Of a DNA stretch of 36,128 nucleotides, positions 7,442-15,385 are shown one piece after another; position 1 is the stretch's first letter, and the number at the start of each line of letters is the position of its first letter. Location of the stretch: positions 1 through 36,128 of the forward strand of contig JAPYWJ010000010.1 of NCBI GenBank assembly GCA_028276405.1. Direction: 5' to 3'. The translations under genes and the position numbers were made by a program. Source of the stretch: Hydrogenobacter sp. GTDB taxonomy: Bacteria; Aquificota; Aquificia; Aquificales; Aquificaceae. The notes under the pieces are model-generated. The model made no database searches, had not been told where the DNA came from, and was given only the letters and a program-made list of their open reading frames with translations.

Positions 7442-7893
7442 TGGGCAAGTTCCTTAGCTTCTTCATCAGTCACATTTTGCGGAGGCATAGGTACCTGTCC
7501 CCAAGTTCCTACTCCTCCATTCTTTATCCTTTTGGCAAGCTCATCAACAGCTCCTGGTTGACCTGCAAACTTTTTGGCAACATCTTTATACGCTGGCCCC
7601 ACTTTTTTGGTGTTTATATCGTGACAAGCAAAACAGCCTTTTTGTTGAGCTAAAGCGGTCATGTCCTTAGCAGGCCCTTGGGATTTCTGTTCAGCAGGCT
7701 TTTGCTCACCAGAAGGCTCGCTTGGTTGTTCTTGTTTCTGTTGTTCGGGCTGAGCTGGTTGAGCTGGTTGTGCTGATTGCTCAGGTTGAGCTGGTTGTGC
7801 TGGTTGTCCTGCCGGCTGTGTCTCTTCAGCCTTCTTTTGGCAGGACGCAAGAAGGGCAATGCTGAGAATTCCGCTCAAAAGTACTCTCTTCAT
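7420..7893 (-). CDS. Lipoprotein class I cytochrome c
   Basis: This 157-aa protein has a lipoprotein signal peptide (lipobox LASC, Cys18), a Pro/Gln-rich linker (about 24-74) and a C-terminal monohaem cytochrome c of the c551/c552 type. The haem motif is C87-F-A-C90-H91 and the likely axial methionine is M136 in GQVPMPPQN. It would be tethered to a membrane by lipid with the haem domain on a flexible stalk, carrying electrons in the periplasm. The start is supported by GGAGG 7 nt upstream. It heads the operon with the Cys-Cys protein and the ArsA-like ATPase. The linker DNA is a run of imperfect repeats coding for AQP units. Confidence 0.9.
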   Translation of the reverse strand: MKRVLLSGILSIALLASCQKKAEETQPAGQPAQPAQPEQSAQPAQPAQPEQQKQEQPSEPSGEQKPAEQKSQGPAKDMTALAQQKGCFACHDINTKKVGPAYKDVAKKFAGQPGAVDELAKRIKNGGVGTWGQVPMPPQNVTDEEAKELAQWILSLK

Positions 7894-7922
7894 GCTTCTA
7901 CCTCCAAATGAAATTTAAACTA

Positions 7923-7928
7923 ATTATA
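7923..7928 (-). promoter_or_regulatory. -10 box of the cytochrome c operon
   Basis: TATAAT on the minus strand lies 29 nt upstream of the cytochrome c ATG, leaving room for a short leader with a GGAGGTAGAAGC ribosome site. No good -35 is seen. Confidence 0.45.
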
Positions 7929-7961
7929 TACAAAAAAGATGAATTTTTTATGAACAGGGTT

Positions 7962-7967
7962 TATAAT
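7962..7967 (+). promoter_or_regulatory. -10 box of fabZ, predicted leaderless
   Basis: TATAAT ends 7 nt before the ATG at 7975, so transcription should begin at or next to the start codon. There is no room for a Shine-Dalgarno site. Confidence 0.55.
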
Positions 7968-7974
7968 TGATACG

Positions 7975-8424
7975 ATGATGGATATAAGAGAGATAATGGA
8001 GGTCTTACCTCACAGATATCCACTTCTTCTTGCTGACAAGGTCATTCATATAGAGTTAGGCAAACGTATCGTTGGGATCAAAAATGTTTCCGCTAATGAG
8101 CCCTACTTTCAGGGACACTTTCCTGGCTTCCCCCTGATGCCGGGTGTTTACATACTTGAAGCTATGGCTCAGGTAGGTGGGATTCTTATGATAAAGTCTT
8201 TAGGTTTGGAAATAGGCAAATACGCTGTAGTTTTTGCTGGTATTGATGAAGCAAGGTTTAAAAAGCCTGTATATCCAGGAGATCAGCTAGTTCTTGAGTT
8301 GGAAGCCATTTCTCTGAAAAAAACCCTTTCCAAAATGAGGGGCAAAGCAAGCGTAGATGGACAGATGGTTGCAGAAGCTATTCTTTATGCCGCAGCAAGA
8401 GAGTTAGAAGAGTTAAAAAGGTAG
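7975..8424 (+). CDS. fabZ: 3-hydroxyacyl-ACP dehydratase FabZ
   Basis: This 149-aa single hot-dog protein removes water from 3-hydroxyacyl-ACP in fatty acid elongation. It shows the [12 protein letters not shown] motif with the catalytic His, and [12 protein letters not shown] followed by LEAMAQ with the catalytic Glu. Length and motif spacing are typical. Two ATG codons stand in tandem (7975 and 7978). The -10 box just upstream predicts a leaderless mRNA. The 3' end overlaps the convergent methyltransferase gene by 12 nt. Confidence 0.96.
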   Translation: MMDIREIMEVLPHRYPLLLADKVIHIELGKRIVGIKNVSANEPYFQGHFPGFPLMPGVYILEAMAQVGGILMIKSLGLEIGKYAVVFAGIDEARFKKPVYPGDQLVLELEAISLKKTLSKMRGKASVDGQMVAEAILYAAARELEELKR

Positions 8425-9060
8425 CTTCATAGCTCTAATGCAGAAAAAACCGCCTTCTTGCCAAAAACCTTTCCGTATCTCTTTTGTCCTTAAAGGTTGC
8501 TCGTCTTGGGGTGCTTCGAATAAAGTTGTGTATACATCATCAATACTAAAACCAGTTTCCTTTAGCATGCTGGCAAGTTGACGGTAAGAATAAAATTTAG
8601 CATTTTTGTAAATGGGATGTCCTTTCTTGGCTTTGTCTTTGTAGAACTCCGCCCAAGGACTGCCCGAAAGTACAAGTCCCAACAACAGAGAACCTTTAGC
8701 TTTGAGCACTCTGTTAGCTTCCTTCAAAGAAGCAATAGGATCTTCAAAAAAACACAAAGAAACTACCATGAGAGCTTCATCGAAAGCTTTCTCTTTAAAA
8801 GGTAAAGCTTCCGCTTTACCTAACACTCCGTGTATGCCTCTTCTTACAGCCATTTTAAGTAATTCTTTTGATGTATCTATACCATAGCGCACACCCAAGG
8901 CAAAGGCAAAACGCCCGCTTCCTACCCCTATCTCTAAGGAAATCTCAGACTGCTGGTAAAGTTTCTTGAGACACTCAAGCTCCAGCTTATATGCAGACAT
9001 TCCAAAAGGCTTTTCGTACCAAAGGTCGTATGCTTGCGCGTACTCATCAAAGACCCACAT
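8413..9060 (-). CDS. Class I SAM-dependent methyltransferase
   Basis: This 215-aa protein has the Rossmann motif [12 protein letters not shown] (about residues 42-52), an acidic motif II region GIDTSKELL, and motif [11 protein letters not shown]...[15 protein letters not shown], which place it in the Methyltransf_11 (UbiE/BioC-like) group. The substrate cannot be read from the sequence. It starts 14 nt inside the 3' end of folD and is cotranscribed with it. FolD supplies one-carbon units, but that does not by itself define the methyl acceptor. Confidence 0.85.
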   Translation of the reverse strand: MWVFDEYAQAYDLWYEKPFGMSAYKLELECLKKLYQQSEISLEIGVGSGRFAFALGVRYGIDTSKELLKMAVRRGIHGVLGKAEALPFKEKAFDEALMVVSLCFFEDPIASLKEANRVLKAKGSLLLGLVLSGSPWAEFYKDKAKKGHPIYKNAKFYSYRQLASMLKETGFSIDDVYTTLFEAPQDEQPLRTKEIRKGFWQEGGFFCIRAMKLPF

Positions 9061-9916
9061 CCTTTAATCCCATGTTTTGTTCATAAGCTTGTAAAGTGTT
9101 TAAAAGTAGAGCTGTTATGGTCATGGGACCTACCCCACCCGGTACAGGAGTTATGGCACTTGCTTTGTGTTTCACGCTCTCAAAGTCCACATCTCCCACC
9201 ACTTTATCCCCTAACTTGGATATGCCCACATCTACTACAACAGCACCTTCTTTTATCATGTCTCCTTTTATGAGATGAGGCACACCGGTTGCTGATATGA
9301 GTATATCCGCTTTTTTAGTGTACACAGTTATATCTTTCGTATGTATGTGGCACACGCAAACCGTTGCATCTCTCCACAACATCAAAAGTGCCAAAGGTCT
9401 GCCCACTATAAAGCCAGCACCTACTATCACCACATCCTTTCCTTTCAGGTCTATACGGTAGTGTTTTAAAAGTAAGTCTATACCTAAAGGGGTACAAGGA
9501 ACAAAACCTCCTTCAATGCGAGCCACCAATCTTCCCATGTTTTCAGGATGAAAGCCGTCCACATCTTTTCTTGGGGATATGGAGAGTATAACTTCTTGCT
9601 GGGATATGTGCTTAGGTAGTGGCAACTGGACAAGTATGCCGTCTACTTTTTCTTCACTGTTTAGGTAGGCTATTAGGTCCAGGAGTTCCAGTGTTGTGGT
9701 GTTCTCAGGGAGGTGATAAAAAAGAGATTTTATCCCTACTTTTTCGCACGCTCTCCTTTTGTTCCTGACATATATATGACTTGCAGGATCATTACCCACC
9801 AAAACCACCGCCAAGGTTGGCTCTCTGTATCCTTTTGAAGTTATAGCCTTCACCTTCCTATTTATTTCTTCTCTTATGTTTTCTGATAAAGTCTTTCCAT
9901 CTAAAAGGAGGGTCAT
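9047..9916 (-). CDS. folD: Bifunctional methylene-THF dehydrogenase/cyclohydrolase
   Basis: This 289-aa protein interconverts 5,10-methylene-, methenyl- and 10-formyl-tetrahydrofolate. Signatures: IYVRNKRRACEKVGI with the catalytic lysine, VDGILVQLPLPKHI, FVPCTPLGI, the NAD(P)-binding VVIVGAGFIVGRPLA, and the C-terminal PVPGGVGPMTI. The nucleotide motif reads AGFIVGRP where most family members have GRS.VGRP. A minus-strand TATAAT at 9946-9951 lies 29 nt upstream of the ATG; no strong ribosome site is seen. Confidence 0.96.
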   Translation of the reverse strand: MTLLLDGKTLSENIREEINRKVKAITSKGYREPTLAVVLVGNDPASHIYVRNKRRACEKVGIKSLFYHLPENTTTLELLDLIAYLNSEEKVDGILVQLPLPKHISQQEVILSISPRKDVDGFHPENMGRLVARIEGGFVPCTPLGIDLLLKHYRIDLKGKDVVIVGAGFIVGRPLALLMLWRDATVCVCHIHTKDITVYTKKADILISATGVPHLIKGDMIKEGAVVVDVGISKLGDKVVGDVDFESVKHKASAITPVPGGVGPMTITALLLNTLQAYEQNMGLKDVGL

Positions 9917-9945
9917 CGCTTTTAAACCTTCAGAGCATGTTATAG

Positions 9946-9951
9946 ATTATA
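9946..9951 (-). promoter_or_regulatory. Possible -10 box of folD
   Basis: TATAAT on the minus strand, 29 nt before the folD ATG, in the gap between radC and folD. The -35 position (17-nt spacing) does not match consensus. Confidence 0.4.
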
Positions 9952-9954
9952 CCA

Positions 9955-10629
9955 TCATAAAAACCCTCCCTCTTTCATAGAAAAGTAGCTAAAGGCTGTA
10001 ATTATGATGTGGTCAAGGAGTTCAAATCCCAAAAGCTGACATGCATCTTTTATTCTTTTAGTAAACTCTAAGTCCGCTTTTGAAGGTTTTGGTTGTCCCA
10101 TAGGATGACTATGGGCTAGTATAATAGAATGACAAGCACTTTTTACAGCTCCATAAAGTACATCCTTTGGGTCTGCAAACACAGAATTCATCCTACCTAT
10201 AGCTACCGTTTCATAGCTTACAAGGCTGTTGGAAGGACTCAGATAGAGTGCCCAAAGATGTTCTCTTCTGTTATCCATCTTACTCTTGAGAAATTTGTAG
10301 ACATCTTCGGGCGTATTTATAACCACATGAGCGTGCGGTTCGTATATGCGTTTGCTCAGTTCAAAGATAGCTTTTATTTGGCACGCCTTTACTTCTCCTA
10401 TCCCTTTTATCTCTTTTATAATCTCTTCAACGCTCATGCTTTTGAGTCTCTCCCACCCGAGCCTAACTATTTTCTTTGAAAGAGAGAGTACATCGTCCCT
10501 CTTTGTCCCAAAGCCTAATATAATAGCCATTAACTCTTCGTCAGAGAGTGCGTCAACACCTAAGGTTCTGAGTTTTTCTCTTGGTCTTAGCTCCTGAGGT
10601 ATCTCTTTAAGCTTTCTGCTCCTGTACAT
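9955..10629 (-). CDS. radC: RadC family JAB/MPN protein
   Basis: This 224-aa protein belongs to the RadC/UPF0758 family. An N-terminal helix-hairpin-helix region (KGIGEVKACQIKA, about 75-87) is followed by a JAMM metalloprotease-like site HSHPMGQPKPSKAD and the terminal DHIIIT. RadC's earlier link to recombination repair in E. coli has been withdrawn, and its real role is unclear. It overlaps the 3' end of the CNNM/CBS gene by 23 nt and is the last gene of the secG-prmC-CNNM-radC operon. Confidence 0.93.
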   Translation of the reverse strand: MYRSRKLKEIPQELRPREKLRTLGVDALSDEELMAIILGFGTKRDDVLSLSKKIVRLGWERLKSMSVEEIIKEIKGIGEVKACQIKAIFELSKRIYEPHAHVVINTPEDVYKFLKSKMDNRREHLWALYLSPSNSLVSYETVAIGRMNSVFADPKDVLYGAVKSACHSIILAHSHPMGQPKPSKADLEFTKRIKDACQLLGFELLDHIIITAFSYFSMKEGGFL

Positions 10630-11845
10630 ATTTTTCCACCATCAGTTTTCTCACCTTCCTGCTGTCAGATTGGATAACTAGGAACTTTAGTCCACAACAA
10701 ACAACCACCTCGCCCTTACGGGGTATCCTTTTGAGTTGGTATATTATAAAACCTCCCAAGGTTAAAAAGGGTCCATCAGGAAACTTTATACCCGCTACCT
10801 TTTCAAATTCGTGCTTGTCAATCATGCCATCAACAATCCATTTTTCCTTCTCTATTTCCTTTATGGGTTCTTCTGACTGGGTGAGACTGTCCCCTATCTG
10901 ACCCAAAACCTCCCTTACTATATCATCAAAGGTAACTATGCCCAATACGATGCCTCTTTCGTCCACCACAAGACCCATGCGTGCGCTGCTTTTCCTAAAA
11001 GTCTCAAGAGCATCCTGCAGAGGTGTAAACTCAGAGAATATACTGAGAGGTTTTACGAACTCTCTGATGGGTGCTGATGGAGGATTGTCTATTATATCAA
11101 ACATATCCACATAGCCTGTTATGTCATCAACCCTTTTCCTATAAACAGGTAGTTTGGTAAAACCGCTCTCTTTCATCCTTTGGAGAGCTTGTCCCACAGT
11201 AGAAACTTCGTCTATCATAACCACTTCGTAAATGGGTTTTACCACTTCCGAAAGGGTACTTTCTTTAAGCGCGAGGAGTTCAACAGCGGTTTTTATCTTT
11301 TCATCCTGAAGCTCTATTTCTTCCAAAAGTTTCATTATGTCTAGCTTGGTTAACTTTTCCGAGTACCTGCTTTTGAAAAACTCCGTAAGCAGTCTGCTTA
11401 CTTTTTTTGAAAATATAAGAAGAGGGAAAGCTACCAATTTGAGCTTGCTTAGATACCATAGGCTTGGTATGAGAAGTTTGTCTGCATGCTTTTGAAAGAG
11501 GCTTTTAGGTATAGCCTCTCCCAGTACTAAGGTAAAGAGGACTAAGCTAAGAGAGATAAAAACCTCATAACCTTTTATGTAAGGCATGTAGTCCGACAAG
11601 GTGATGACTGCCATAGTGTAAAAGGTGCTTGCAAAGACTACACTTACTGTATAACCCAGCATGGAAAGGGTGATGTACTCCTCTGGGTTTTCGTAGAAGT
11701 CTCTTAAAAACCTGTATCCTGTCTTTCTGTAAAGGGCAAGGACTTTGCTCCTGTCTGTACTTATAATAACTATTTCTGCGCCTGCAAAAATCCCTTCAAA
11801 CAGTATGAAGAACAAAACACCAAGAAAAAAGCCTACAGCCTCCAT
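10607..11845 (-). CDS. CNNM/CBS/CorC_HlyC membrane protein (HlyC/CorC family)
   Basis: This 412-aa protein has an N-terminal DUF21/CNNM membrane domain with about four hydrophobic segments (residues 1-160), a pair of CBS domains (about 200-320; IYEVVMIDEVSTV and FDDIVREVLG) and a C-terminal CorC_HlyC domain (about 330-405). Family members are linked to Mg2+ or Co2+ efflux, with nucleotide-sensing CBS domains. It overlaps prmC by 13 nt and radC by 23 nt. Confidence 0.9.
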   Translation of the reverse strand: MEAVGFFLGVLFFILFEGIFAGAEIVIISTDRSKVLALYRKTGYRFLRDFYENPEEYITLSMLGYTVSVVFASTFYTMAVITLSDYMPYIKGYEVFISLSLVLFTLVLGEAIPKSLFQKHADKLLIPSLWYLSKLKLVAFPLLIFSKKVSRLLTEFFKSRYSEKLTKLDIMKLLEEIELQDEKIKTAVELLALKESTLSEVVKPIYEVVMIDEVSTVGQALQRMKESGFTKLPVYRKRVDDITGYVDMFDIIDNPPSAPIREFVKPLSIFSEFTPLQDALETFRKSSARMGLVVDERGIVLGIVTFDDIVREVLGQIGDSLTQSEEPIKEIEKEKWIVDGMIDKHEFEKVAGIKFPDGPFLTLGGFIIYQLKRIPRKGEVVVCCGLKFLVIQSDSRKVRKLMVEKYVQEQKA

Positions 11846-12648
11846 CCTACTATTACCCTGTCCTGACCTGCGTAATCTTTAAAAATATCTACTCGGAAAC
11901 CTTTTTCTGTAAAGAGCTTCTTAAGGATGGCTCCCTGATCATGTCCTATCTCTAACGCAAAAAATCCTCTGTCCTTTATAAACTTCTGTACTTCCTGGGC
12001 AAAGCGCTCATAAAACTCATAACCCTTTTTACCTCCTATAAGAGAGGTCCAACCTTCAAGCCTTACACCTAGGGGTAAATTTTCCCACTCTCTTTGGGAT
12101 ATGTAAGGTGGGTTAGAAACTATAAAGTCAAACACCATACCCTCCACAGGCTCAAACATATCTCCCTTTTTAAGTATAAGTCTTTTCTCTACTTTGTGCA
12201 TCTTTGCGTTTTCTTTGGCAAGTTCTAAAGCCGTGTCTTGCACATCATCTGCATACATAATGAGGTTCTTCCTTTCCAAGAGTAATGTTATGGATATACA
12301 TCCTGTCCCAACACCTATCTCAAAGCCCACATATTCCCCATCGGTGGGGATCAGCTCAAGCACCTTCTCACAGAGCAACTCTGTTTCAGGTCTTGGGATT
12401 AGCACGCCTTCTTTTACCTTAAAGGTCCTTCCGTAAAAGTCCCACTCTCCCAATATGTACTGAAGAGGATAGCCTTCTTCAAGTAGTTTCATGGACCTTA
12501 GGTACTTTTCCTGTAGATCTCTGGACACCTCTCTGTCCTCAATAAGGTATATATCACCTGGTTTTACTTTCAGAAGGTGTGCCAGAAGGAGCTGTCTTTC
12601 CCGCGGGGATACTTTGCTGGTTACTTTTAGGAGGTCTTTCAGTCTCAT
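11833..12648 (-). CDS. prmC: Peptide chain release factor glutamine methyltransferase
   Basis: This 271-aa enzyme methylates the GGQ glutamine of release factors. It has the N-terminal helical domain (about 1-75, ending in PLQYILGEWDF), a SAM motif VGFEIGVGTGCISITLL and the catalytic NPPY (VSNPPYISQREW). The start at 12648 is needed for a complete N-terminal domain, and it forces a 95-nt overlap with the 3' end of secG in another frame. Downstream it overlaps the CNNM gene by 13 nt. Confidence 0.93.
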   Translation of the reverse strand: MRLKDLLKVTSKVSPRERQLLLAHLLKVKPGDIYLIEDREVSRDLQEKYLRSMKLLEEGYPLQYILGEWDFYGRTFKVKEGVLIPRPETELLCEKVLELIPTDGEYVGFEIGVGTGCISITLLLERKNLIMYADDVQDTALELAKENAKMHKVEKRLILKKGDMFEPVEGMVFDFIVSNPPYISQREWENLPLGVRLEGWTSLIGGKKGYEFYERFAQEVQKFIKDRGFFALEIGHDQGAILKKLFTEKGFRVDIFKDYAGQDRVIVGWRL

Positions 12649-12892
12649 CTTTTATAAGGGAACCTTTCCTTGATGGATTAGTAAGAGCAAGAAGTAAAGC
12701 CAAGAGCATGAAAAAAAAGCCCAGCCAATAAGTGAACTTGGTAAGTATAGTGTCCACACCACCTGGACCGAAAACACCTTGACCCATCCCACCAAAAGCA
12801 GTTCCTACATCTCCCCTGCTCCTTTGAAGAAGCACAACTATTATAAGCAGTAGGGAAACTATAACAAACAGCACAAGCAAAAAGTAGTACAT
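12554..12892 (-). CDS. secG: Preprotein translocase subunit SecG
   Basis: This protein of about 112 aa starts at ATG 12892 (MYYFLLV), although the frame is open further upstream. It has two membrane helices (about 2-22 and 50-72) joined by QRSRGDVGTAFGGMGQGVFG, which is diagnostic for SecG. The tail of about 35 residues is polar and Pro/Ser-rich and probably disordered. TATAAT sits 6 nt before the ATG, giving a leaderless start of the secG-prmC-CNNM-radC operon. SecG assists SecYE in protein export. Confidence 0.93.
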   Translation of the reverse strand: MYYFLLVLFVIVSLLLIIVVLLQRSRGDVGTAFGGMGQGVFGPGGVDTILTKFTYWLGFFFMLLALLLALTNPSRKGSLIKDETERPPKSNQQSIPAGKTAPSGTPSESKTR

Positions 12893-12898
12893 GGCATT

Positions 12899-12921
12899 AT
12901 TATACCACCTAAAGATATAAT
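12899..12921. promoter_or_regulatory. Divergent secG/pdxJ promoter pair, both predicted leaderless
   Basis: On the minus strand TATAAT (12904-12899) is 6 nt before the secG ATG. On the plus strand TATAAT (12916-12921) is 7 nt before the pdxJ ATG. Only 36 nt separate the two start codons. Confidence 0.6.
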
Positions 12922-12928
12922 TTTTTAT

Positions 12929-13657
12929 ATGAGACTTGGCGTAAATATAGATCATGTGGCAACTCTCAGACAGGCAAGGAAGACCTTTGAACCAAACCCT
13001 GTATTTGCAGCACTCATAGCTCAACAAGCAGGGGCAGACCAGATAACGCTTCATCTTAGAGAAGACAGAAGACACATACAAGATAGAGACTTGGAGCTCA
13101 TAAAGGAGCTCCTAACTGTGCCTGTGAACTTGGAAATGGCACCCACTGAAGAAATGAGAGGAATAGCTCTTAGAGTAAAGCCCAACAGGATAACGCTTGT
13201 TCCAGAAAGAAGGGAGGAAATAACCACTGAAGGAGGCTTAAATGTAGCAAGTATGAAAGACTTCCTAAAGGATTACATAAAACCCTTTAGGTCCGTAGGT
13301 ATAGAGGTTTCCTTTTTTATTGAACCCCATACAGAGCAAGTGTTTGCATCCAAAGAGGCAGGAGCGGACGCGGTGGAACTTCACACGGGCAGGTTTGCCC
13401 ATCTGTGGAAGGAAGGAAAGACTGCCCAACTCAAGGAAGAGATAGAAAAGCTAAAAAGAGCGGGTATGGAAGCAAAAAGTCTTGGGCTTAGGGTTTACGC
13501 AGGACATGGACTTACCTATCAAAATGTGCGCGATTTTGTAAGGGAATTAAAAGGTATAGTAGAAGAGCTCAACATAGGACACTCCATAATATCCAACTCG
13601 GTCATATTCGGTATTGAAAGAGCGGTAAAGGAGTTTTTAAACTTGATAAAGGATTGA
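12929..13657 (+). CDS. pdxJ: Pyridoxine 5'-phosphate synthase
   Basis: This 242-aa TIM-barrel enzyme condenses 1-deoxyxylulose 5-phosphate with 3-amino-2-oxopropyl phosphate to form pyridoxine phosphate (DXP-dependent vitamin B6 route). Signatures: the N-terminal MRLGVNIDHVATLRQARK, ITLHLREDRRHIQ, VNLEMAPT, ITLVPERREEITTEGGL, VELHTGRFA and the C-terminal AGHGLTYQNV and NIGHSIISN. Length is typical. It starts next to its -10 box without a ribosome site. Confidence 0.97.
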   Translation: MRLGVNIDHVATLRQARKTFEPNPVFAALIAQQAGADQITLHLREDRRHIQDRDLELIKELLTVPVNLEMAPTEEMRGIALRVKPNRITLVPERREEITTEGGLNVASMKDFLKDYIKPFRSVGIEVSFFIEPHTEQVFASKEAGADAVELHTGRFAHLWKEGKTAQLKEEIEKLKRAGMEAKSLGLRVYAGHGLTYQNVRDFVRELKGIVEELNIGHSIISNSVIFGIERAVKEFLNLIKD

Positions 13658-13679
13658 CAGGATGTTAAATTAATAAAAC

Positions 13680-13940
13680 ATGGCACAAAAAGAGGAACTT
13701 AAACCAGAGAGCATGCAAGAGGAGGTAGAGGAACTTCGCAAGAGTGTATTTAAGCTTTTTGAGATCCTTTTACCACCTAAAGAAGTAAGAGGGGAAGTGA
13801 TGAAAAACCTCTACATGGCAGAACTTTCTATGCTCAGGATACTCAAAACTCTCTTAGACTACAAGGTATCACAGTTAGAGAGCAAAGCCCAAGGAAAAGA
13901 AGAAAAGAAGGAAAGAGCTAAAAAAGTGCCAGTAGAGTGA
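13680..13940 (+). CDS. Hypothetical small helical protein, 86 aa
   Basis: I do not recognise this protein. It is strongly charged with an amphipathic helical core (about 15-70; KLFEILLPPKEVRGEVMKNL) and a lysine-rich tail. There is no signal or membrane segment and no cysteine. It lies 22 nt after pdxJ and is probably cotranscribed, although TTGACA occurs just before it at 13653-13658. Its stop codon abuts the stop codon of the convergent malQ with no base between them. Confidence 0.7.
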   Translation: MAQKEELKPESMQEEVEELRKSVFKLFEILLPPKEVRGEVMKNLYMAELSMLRILKTLLDYKVSQLESKAQGKEEKKERAKKVPVE

Positions 13941-15371
13941 TCACCTACCGTATGTTAAGCACAGCTCTTTGAGTTTGAAAGACAGTTCATCGTCTGGCAT
14001 GTCTTTTAGCCTCCATTCCCAGTTTCCTTCCTTTTTGCCTGGAGTGTTCATCCTTGCATCTTGCCCTAAATTCAAGAGGTCTTGCATGGGAACTATACAA
14101 GCCTTAGATACAGACATGTAAGCAAGTCTTATAAGTGCATAGCTCACATCCTCCTCGCTTAGTTCCCTACCCAAATATCTAAAAAGCCTTTCCTTTGATG
14201 AGGGATCAAGCTCTTGCAAGTACCAACCTCTTACCGGCATGTTGTCGTGTGTGCTTGTATAAACAAAGGAATTTTTGTTGTGGTTGTGAGGCATGTAAGG
14301 GTGGTTTTCCGACTCAAAGGCAAAAACAAGCACTTTCATTCCCGGAAAACCAAAGCGGTCCCTTATCTCTTCCACATCTTTAGTAATAAGGCCCAGATCT
14401 TCTGCAACAAAGGGAAAATCTGGAAACTCCTCCCTTAGCTTAGTGAAAAACTCCTCTGCAGGCGCACTTACCCATCTGCCCCGCACGGCAGTTTTTTCGG
14501 AAGCAGGCACTTCGTAGTAGGCAACAAAACCCCTAAAGTGATCAAGCCTCAGAAGGTCAAAAAGTCTTAAGTTATGCCTTATCCTTCTTATCCACCAAGA
14601 AAAGCCCTCCTCCTTTAACCTTTCCCAGTTATATACAGGATTTCCCCAAAGCTGACCCTCTTTGCTAAAATAGTCTGGTGGTACACCCGCAACCACATAA
14701 GGACTATTGTGCTCATCTAGCTTGAATAGATCTTTGTTGGACCACACATCGCTACTGTCAAACGCTGGGTATATGGGAAGGTCACCCATTATTTTTATCC
14801 CTTTAGAGTTCGCGTAAGCTTTTAGAGCCTTCCATTGCTTGAAAAACACGAACTGCAAAAACTTCTCTTTTTTAATCTTGTCTTCAAGTCCCTTTATACT
14901 TTCGCTTTCCCACACATTCCATGGTTTTCTGTATTTGTCCTTAAGAACTTTGAACCTACAAAAATCTTCAAGCCAGTATGCGTTTTCTTCAAGAAAATTT
15001 CTATACTCGCCGTTTTCGCTAAAGTTCCTGTAAGCCTTTTCTAAGATATTTTCCTTTATACTCCAAGCGGTGGGATAATCCACCTTATCCCCTTGAACCT
15101 GACAACCTTCTAAGTCCTTTTCAGAAAGTAAACCATCTTTACAGAGAAGTTCAGGACTTATAAGTAGTGGGTTGCCCGCAAATAGAGAGATGCTAAAGTA
15201 AGGGGAGTTTCCATGCTCCACGCAGGTGGGATTTAAAGGAAGCACTTGCCACAGCTTTTGTTCAGATGCGTACAAAAAATCTACAAATTGGTAGGCGGTA
15301 GGACCCAGCTCTCCTATGCCAAAAGGTGAAGGTAAAGAGGTTATGTGAAGAAGGATACCCGCAACTCTCAC
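13941..15371 (-). CDS. malQ: 4-alpha-glucanotransferase (GH77)
   Basis: This 476-aa amylomaltase moves glucan segments between alpha-1,4-glucans. GH77 signatures are present: an N-terminal LPSPFGIGELG, FSISLFAGNPLLISPELL, GDLPIYPAFDSSDVW, LLRLDHFRGF with the nucleophile Asp, FVAEDLGLIT with the acid/base Glu, and YTSTHDNMPVRGW. The C-terminal LGQDARMNTPG...NWEWR is also typical. It starts at GTG 15371 next to a TAAAAT -10 box (6 nt), opposite the lipoprotein gene. It points to glycogen or maltodextrin metabolism. Confidence 0.96.
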   Translation of the reverse strand: MRVAGILLHITSLPSPFGIGELGPTAYQFVDFLYASEQKLWQVLPLNPTCVEHGNSPYFSISLFAGNPLLISPELLCKDGLLSEKDLEGCQVQGDKVDYPTAWSIKENILEKAYRNFSENGEYRNFLEENAYWLEDFCRFKVLKDKYRKPWNVWESESIKGLEDKIKKEKFLQFVFFKQWKALKAYANSKGIKIMGDLPIYPAFDSSDVWSNKDLFKLDEHNSPYVVAGVPPDYFSKEGQLWGNPVYNWERLKEEGFSWWIRRIRHNLRLFDLLRLDHFRGFVAYYEVPASEKTAVRGRWVSAPAEEFFTKLREEFPDFPFVAEDLGLITKDVEEIRDRFGFPGMKVLVFAFESENHPYMPHNHNKNSFVYTSTHDNMPVRGWYLQELDPSSKERLFRYLGRELSEEDVSYALIRLAYMSVSKACIVPMQDLLNLGQDARMNTPGKKEGNWEWRLKDMPDDELSFKLKELCLTYGR

Positions 15372-15373
15372 GG

Positions 15374-15383
15374 TATAATTTTA
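15374..15383. promoter_or_regulatory. Overlapping divergent -10 boxes of malQ and the lipoprotein gene
   Basis: Only 14 nt separate the malQ GTG from the lipoprotein ATG. TATAAT (15374-15379, plus) and TAAAAT (15383-15378, minus) overlap by two bases, each 6 nt from its own start codon. The two promoters should exclude each other, and both mRNAs would be leaderless. Confidence 0.6.
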
Positions 15384-15385
15384 AC

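Noticed and set aside
7659-7859. Second frame in the cytochrome c linker region
   Set aside because: Low-complexity Asn/Gln frame created by the AQP-coding repeats; no independent support.
12893-13081. N-terminal extension of secG
   Set aside because: It would run through the promoter and the divergent pdxJ gene; the SecG pattern starts at ATG 12892.
15326-15385. Extended start of the CcmI-like lipoprotein
   Set aside because: The extension overlaps malQ and removes the signal peptide from the N terminus; ATG 15386 after TATAAT is far better.
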